Positions 60,965-64,000 of a stretch of 64,000 nucleotides of DNA are shown one piece after another (position 1 is the first letter of the stretch; every line of letters starts with the position of its first letter). The stretch lies in NCBI RefSeq assembly GCF_947259345.1, contig NZ_CAMYLS010000013.1, positions 62,001 through 126,000 on the forward strand. The letters are read 5' to 3'. The notes below the pieces were generated by a model. That model was not told the origin of the DNA, did not search any database, and saw only the letters and a program-made list of their open reading frames with translations. A program made the translations under genes and the position numbers. This stretch comes from an uncultured Maricaulis sp. (GTDB lineage: Bacteria; Pseudomonadota; Alphaproteobacteria; Caulobacterales; Maricaulaceae).

Positions 60965-62356
60965 TCACAAGAGGACGAGCGTCGCCAGTCCCAGGAATGC
61001 CAGAAAGCCGACGACATCGGTGACCGTGGTGACGAAAACCGATGACGCGACCGCCGGGTCCGCTCCGGCCCGCACCATGCCCAGCGGGATGAGGATCCCG
61101 GACAGGCCGGCGCAGCCAAGATTGAGTACCATTGCGACTGCGATAACCCCCGCAAGCTGCCAATCCTGGAACCACAAGACCGTCACCGCGCCCATGACGA
61201 TGGCGAAAATGATGCCATTGACCATGCCGGTGGCCAGTTCGCGCCAGACCACCCGCAAGGCGTTGGCTGCGGTCAGATCGCGTTCGGCGATCGACCGCAC
61301 GGCCACAGCAAGGGACTGGGTACCGGCATTGCCGCCCATGGACGCGACGATCGGCATCAGAACGGCCAGGGCCACGACCTGCGAGATGGCACCTTCAAAC
61401 AGCGCGATTACGCCGGACGCCAGGATGGCCGTCGCCAGATTGACCAGCAGCCAGGGCGCGCGCGAGCGCACCGAGCGGTAGACAGTATCGGCCAGGCCGG
61501 CCTCGTTGACGCCGGCCAGGGCGAGCATGTCTTCCTTGTTCTCGTCCTGGATGACGTGGACGATATCATCCAGTGTCAACATACCGGTCAGGCGTCCGGC
61601 CGTGTCGACGACCGGCGCCGAAACCAGGTGATATTTCTGAAAGAGATAAGCGACCTCTTCCTGGTCGGTTTCCGGCTCGACCAGGATGCGCGGCGTTTCC
61701 ATCAGATCGCTCAGCGCAACATCGCGGCGCGCGCTCAGAAGGCGACAGACGGGGATTTCGCCAACGGGGCGAAAGCCGGTATCGATCACGAACAGGTCGT
61801 GGAATTTGTCCGGCAGGTCCTCGCTGGCATCGCGCATATGATCCAACGCGTGGCCGACAGACCAGAATTCCGGGGCCGCGACGAATTCGCGCTGCATGAG
61901 ACGACCGGCCGTCTCATCCTCGAAGGACAGGCTCTGCTCAACCGCTTCGCGTTCGCTGTCGGAGATCTCCGCGAGCACGGCGGCGCGCGTCTCGTCATCC
62001 ATCTCCTCGACGACTTCCGTCGCGTCATCGGAGTCGAGTTCCTGGATCGCCGCTGCCAGATGGGCGGTATCCAGGTATTCCATCACGACTTCGCGCGAAT
62101 CCGGTTCGAGCTCGGCCAGGACCTCACCGGTGATGATGTCCGGAGCCAGCTCTGCCAGGGCACCCTGTTGGCTGGCCGAGAGCTGTTCCAGCACGTCGGC
62201 GATATCGGCTTCGTGCAGCGGGGTCAGCATGCGCCGGACGAGGTCGTCCGCGCCATCCGCGATGGCCTGCCGCAGATTGGCGACAAATTCCGGATCCGTA
62301 TCCGCCCGGGCAGGCGAATCGATCAGGACGTCGTCATCAAAAGCGGCTTCGCCCAT
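60965..62356 (-). CDS. mgtE: Magnesium transporter MgtE
   Basis: This 463-aa protein has the MgtE order: N domain (MgtE_N, DLVRRMLTPLHEADIADVLEQL, VVMEYLDTAHLAAAIQELDSDDATEVVEEM), two CBS domains (about 145-270, GRLMQREFVAAP..., VSAPVVDTAGRLTGMLTLDDIVHVIQDE), a linker helix, and five TM helices with the pore motif MPIVASMGGNAGTQSLAVAVR and NLGCAGLSGILIPLGMVRAGADPAVASSVFVTTVTDVVGF. ATG 62356 has CGGAGG upstream. No M-box-like leader was recognised before it. Confidence 0.94.
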   Translation of the reverse strand: MGEAAFDDDVLIDSPARADTDPEFVANLRQAIADGADDLVRRMLTPLHEADIADVLEQLSASQQGALAELAPDIITGEVLAELEPDSREVVMEYLDTAHLAAAIQELDSDDATEVVEEMDDETRAAVLAEISDSEREAVEQSLSFEDETAGRLMQREFVAAPEFWSVGHALDHMRDASEDLPDKFHDLFVIDTGFRPVGEIPVCRLLSARRDVALSDLMETPRILVEPETDQEEVAYLFQKYHLVSAPVVDTAGRLTGMLTLDDIVHVIQDENKEDMLALAGVNEAGLADTVYRSVRSRAPWLLVNLATAILASGVIALFEGAISQVVALAVLMPIVASMGGNAGTQSLAVAVRSIAERDLTAANALRVVWRELATGMVNGIIFAIVMGAVTVLWFQDWQLAGVIAVAMVLNLGCAGLSGILIPLGMVRAGADPAVASSVFVTTVTDVVGFLAFLGLATLVLL

Positions 62357-62585
62357 GCAGGCCTCCGTGGGAGTTCGATGATCGGGCCGCTCGCTGTCAG
62401 CGCCCTTACCCGGCAGTCTTAACCGCCTGTCCGTACAAGCTCAATCGACCGGTCGGGAAAACCGCATCTAGACGCACTCAATGGCGAATTTCAGGCGTCA
62501 TTGCCGCCTTGTGCAGCGCCAGGCGCCACATTGACGCCCCGGGATGACTCGATAAACACAAAGTCGGGGTTTGCGGGGGCGCTGC

Positions 62586-63524
62586 GTGTTCAATCTGTTT
62601 CTTGAAGAAAACTGGCCGGTCCTGATCGGACTGGGTGTGGGCGGTGGCATCGCCCTGCTGAGCCTTCTGATGAGCAGCTTCCTGCGCAGCGCCGGCACCG
62701 GTCACGGCGCATCGGCGCGGACTGTCCTCTCGCTCGCGATCCGCTCGGCAAGCGAGCGGGCCGGAAGCCTTATCCTGCTGTGGATCGGTGTCAGTGCCGG
62801 CTACACGGTCGTGAGCCTTCTCTACAGCCTGATCGGGCGCTCGACCTCCGTGTTCGATGCCATGATGACCGCCGTCCTGATCTTCCTTGGACACCGCGCA
62901 TTGTTGGAAAGCCCGGCGCGGGCGGTGGGCATTGAGATGCCGGAAGCCGGCTATTGGCGCATCCTGCTTCGGTCGATCGTGTTTGGTCTGCTGGGCCTGG
63001 CCACAGCCGGTATGGTCTTTCTCGTGGCAGCGCTCCTGGTCGCCCTTGCCAGCTATGCCGGTATCACCGGCGAGGCGCCCCTTCACGTCGTCGGCGCCCT
63101 GGCAGGCGTCACCGCGATCCGCCTGAGCGTGCTTTTCGCGCGGCTGAGCTTCCTCTATCCGGCGAGTGTACTGGGACAGCGCGACTGGTTTGGCGGTGCC
63201 TTGCAGCGCTCGGTCGGTATGGGACCCGGCCTGGCGGCCAGTTTGTGGATCTTCGCCCTGGCCGCGACAGCCTTGGTGATCCCGGTCATGCTGTGGTCAA
63301 GCGCGCTGGTCGATCTGATCGCCGCGAATCTGCCGGCCAGCCCCGGCGAGTTGCCGGGTGATTTCGGCACCGCACGCTACTGGGCAACACTGGTTTTCGA
63401 GGAATTGCCGCTCAACCTGCTGATTGTCGCCTATTGCCTGGGCAGTATCGCCTGCGTCTCGGCGGCCTACCGACTGGCAGTTCTGGACCGCGACAGCGAT
63501 AAACCCGGGATTAAACCAAGCTGA
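62586..63524 (+). CDS. Hypothetical polytopic membrane protein
   Basis: This protein of about 312 aa has six or so TM helices (PVLIGLGVGGGIALLSLLMSSFL, GSLILLWIGVSAGYTVVSLLY, LLGLATAGMVFLVAALLVALASY, LAASLWIFALAATALVIPVMLW, LPLNLLIVAYCLGSIACVSAAY). No family recognised. GTG 62586 has GGGGGC 5 nt upstream; TTG 62571 is an alternative. Divergent from mgtE. Confidence 0.65.
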   Translation: MFNLFLEENWPVLIGLGVGGGIALLSLLMSSFLRSAGTGHGASARTVLSLAIRSASERAGSLILLWIGVSAGYTVVSLLYSLIGRSTSVFDAMMTAVLIFLGHRALLESPARAVGIEMPEAGYWRILLRSIVFGLLGLATAGMVFLVAALLVALASYAGITGEAPLHVVGALAGVTAIRLSVLFARLSFLYPASVLGQRDWFGGALQRSVGMGPGLAASLWIFALAATALVIPVMLWSSALVDLIAANLPASPGELPGDFGTARYWATLVFEELPLNLLIVAYCLGSIACVSAAYRLAVLDRDSDKPGIKPS

Positions 63525-63601
63525 CCGACCGCAAGATGCGAGCCGCCACCAGTGGATTCTCAGCTATTCAGTAGAGTTATCGCTCTCGCTCCGGAGAGTG
63601 A

Positions 63602-63688
63602 TGGTGCGGTCGAGAAGACTCGAACTTCCACGGGTTTTACCCCACAGCGACCTCAACGCTGCGCGTCTACCAATTCCGCCACGACCGC
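63602..63688 (-). tRNA. tRNA-Leu (anticodon GAG)
   Basis: Read on the minus strand, an 87-nt tRNA starts GCGGTCG (63682-63688) and ends CGACCGC followed by A and an encoded CCA (63602-63604). The D loop has GGTAGACGCG, the anticodon stem-loop is AGCG-TTGAGGT-CGCT with anticodon GAG (63652-63654), there is a long variable arm typical of leucine tRNAs, and the T arm has GTTCGAGTC. It reads CUC/CUU leucine codons. Confidence 0.97.
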
Positions 63689-63751
63689 ACGTCATGGAGG
63701 CGCGGGAGATAGCAACATCCCCGCACCTTGTGAAGAGGGTATTGCAACGCT

Positions 63752-64000
63752 TTATGCAGCTGCGAAGAATTCATTGGCATCTGCCGGTCCCGTTATGGAC
63801 ACGGCGATGCGATCGCCCTGGATGACAACATCACCGCGGGCGATGGGATGATTATTGGCCAGGATCCACACTTGGTCGTCCTCACCCGAATCGAGCGGGA
63901 TCACCGCACCGCGTCCCATGCGGAGGAATTGCTGGATCGGCATCTTCGACCGGCCCAACAGGACTGAAATTTCCACTTCCACCGAACTGATCTGACTCAC
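63752..64000 (-). CDS. fliN: FliN-type flagellar switch protein, 5' end outside window
   Basis: The last 82 codons or so of a SpoA-domain protein: VEVEISVLLGRSKMPIQQFLRMGRGAVIPLDSGEDDQVWILANNHPIARGDVVIQGDRIAVSITG. This is the C-terminal fold of FliN/FliM. A GTG occurs at the very edge, but the true start is probably beyond the window. It could be FliN of the C ring or a short FliN-like paralogue. Flagella fit a dimorphic life cycle. Confidence 0.85.
   Translation of the reverse strand: MSQISSVEVEISVLLGRSKMPIQQFLRMGRGAVIPLDSGEDDQVWILANNHPIARGDVVIQGDRIAVSITGPADANEFFAAA

Noticed and set aside
62357-62585. Possible magnesium (M-box) riboswitch upstream of mgtE
   Set aside because: The leader is short and I could not recognise the conserved M-box helices.
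1-64000. CRISPR arrays, insertion sequences, prophage or integrase genes
   Set aside because: No regularly spaced repeats and no transposase, integrase or phage structural proteins were seen; the lysozyme-like domain at 57962 belongs to an SpmX-type protein, not a phage.

Overview
The window looks like chromosomal DNA of a dimorphic, stalked alphaproteobacterium. The G+C content is high and gene packing is tight. A holdfast polysaccharide (hfs-type) cluster, MipZ, an SpmX-type polar muramidase and a FliN-type flagellar protein occur together, which points to Caulobacterales/Maricaulales; a marine Maricaulis-like organism is my best guess. This is inferred from gene content and not from a database comparison. 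I see no prophage, insertion sequence, CRISPR array or rRNA. One tRNA (Leu, anticodon GAG) lies near the right end.

Layout. 1-2.6 kb: the N-terminal 677 residues of a secreted TolB-like propeller/amidohydrolase that runs off the left edge, then a small membrane-protein gene that looks frameshifted. 2.6-15.1 kb: the holdfast-type exopolysaccharide cluster. It holds a glycosyl-1-phosphate transferase (hfsE-like), a Tat-exported clan GH-A hydrolase coupled to an HfsK-like acyltransferase, a flippase (hfsF-like), two GT2 glycosyltransferases around a polysaccharide deacetylase (hfsH-like), a Wzy/ligase-type polymerase (hfsC-like), a BY-kinase-like protein without the P-loop lysine (hfsB-like), a Wzc/Wzz-like protein (hfsA-like) and, divergently, a Wza-like lipoprotein (hfsD-like). 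A near-perfect CtrA box lies between hfsA and hfsD, and a 22-bp perfect palindrome closes the cluster.

15-25.3 kb: a Sel1-like small protein, an unknown two-TM protein, a 2-oxoglutarate oxygenase, a membrane AraC regulator, a CPBP protease, an MscS channel and a large secreted seven-repeat propeller protein. 25.8-37.4 kb: housekeeping genes. These are gatC-gatA-two small membrane proteins-gatB, the divergent ruvX with an AEC transporter, a PqqB-like hydrolase, then pyrB - catalytically dead pyrC-like - plsY - dprA. 37.4-44.6 kb: DnaJ-domain protein, mipZ, SPOR-like lipoprotein, panC, glutamine cyclotransferase, DUF1489 flanked by two related membrane proteins, an exported protein and a JmjC/cupin-like protein.

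44.6-57.9 kb: the leucine/isovalerate degradation genes liuA-B-C-D in canonical order on the minus strand but split by unrelated genes. They would take isovaleryl-CoA to 3-hydroxy-3-methylglutaryl-CoA. 57.9-64 kb: an enlarged SpmX-like protein, a kelch propeller, MgtE, an unknown membrane protein, tRNA-Leu and the C-terminal part of a FliN-type protein. The most unusual items are the GH-A hydrolase inside the holdfast cluster, the lysine-less HfsB, the hairpin that appears to be both a terminator and a ribosome-site mask at 56.65 kb, the crossed terminators/possible sRNA at 20.6-21.0 kb, and the expanded SpmX linker.
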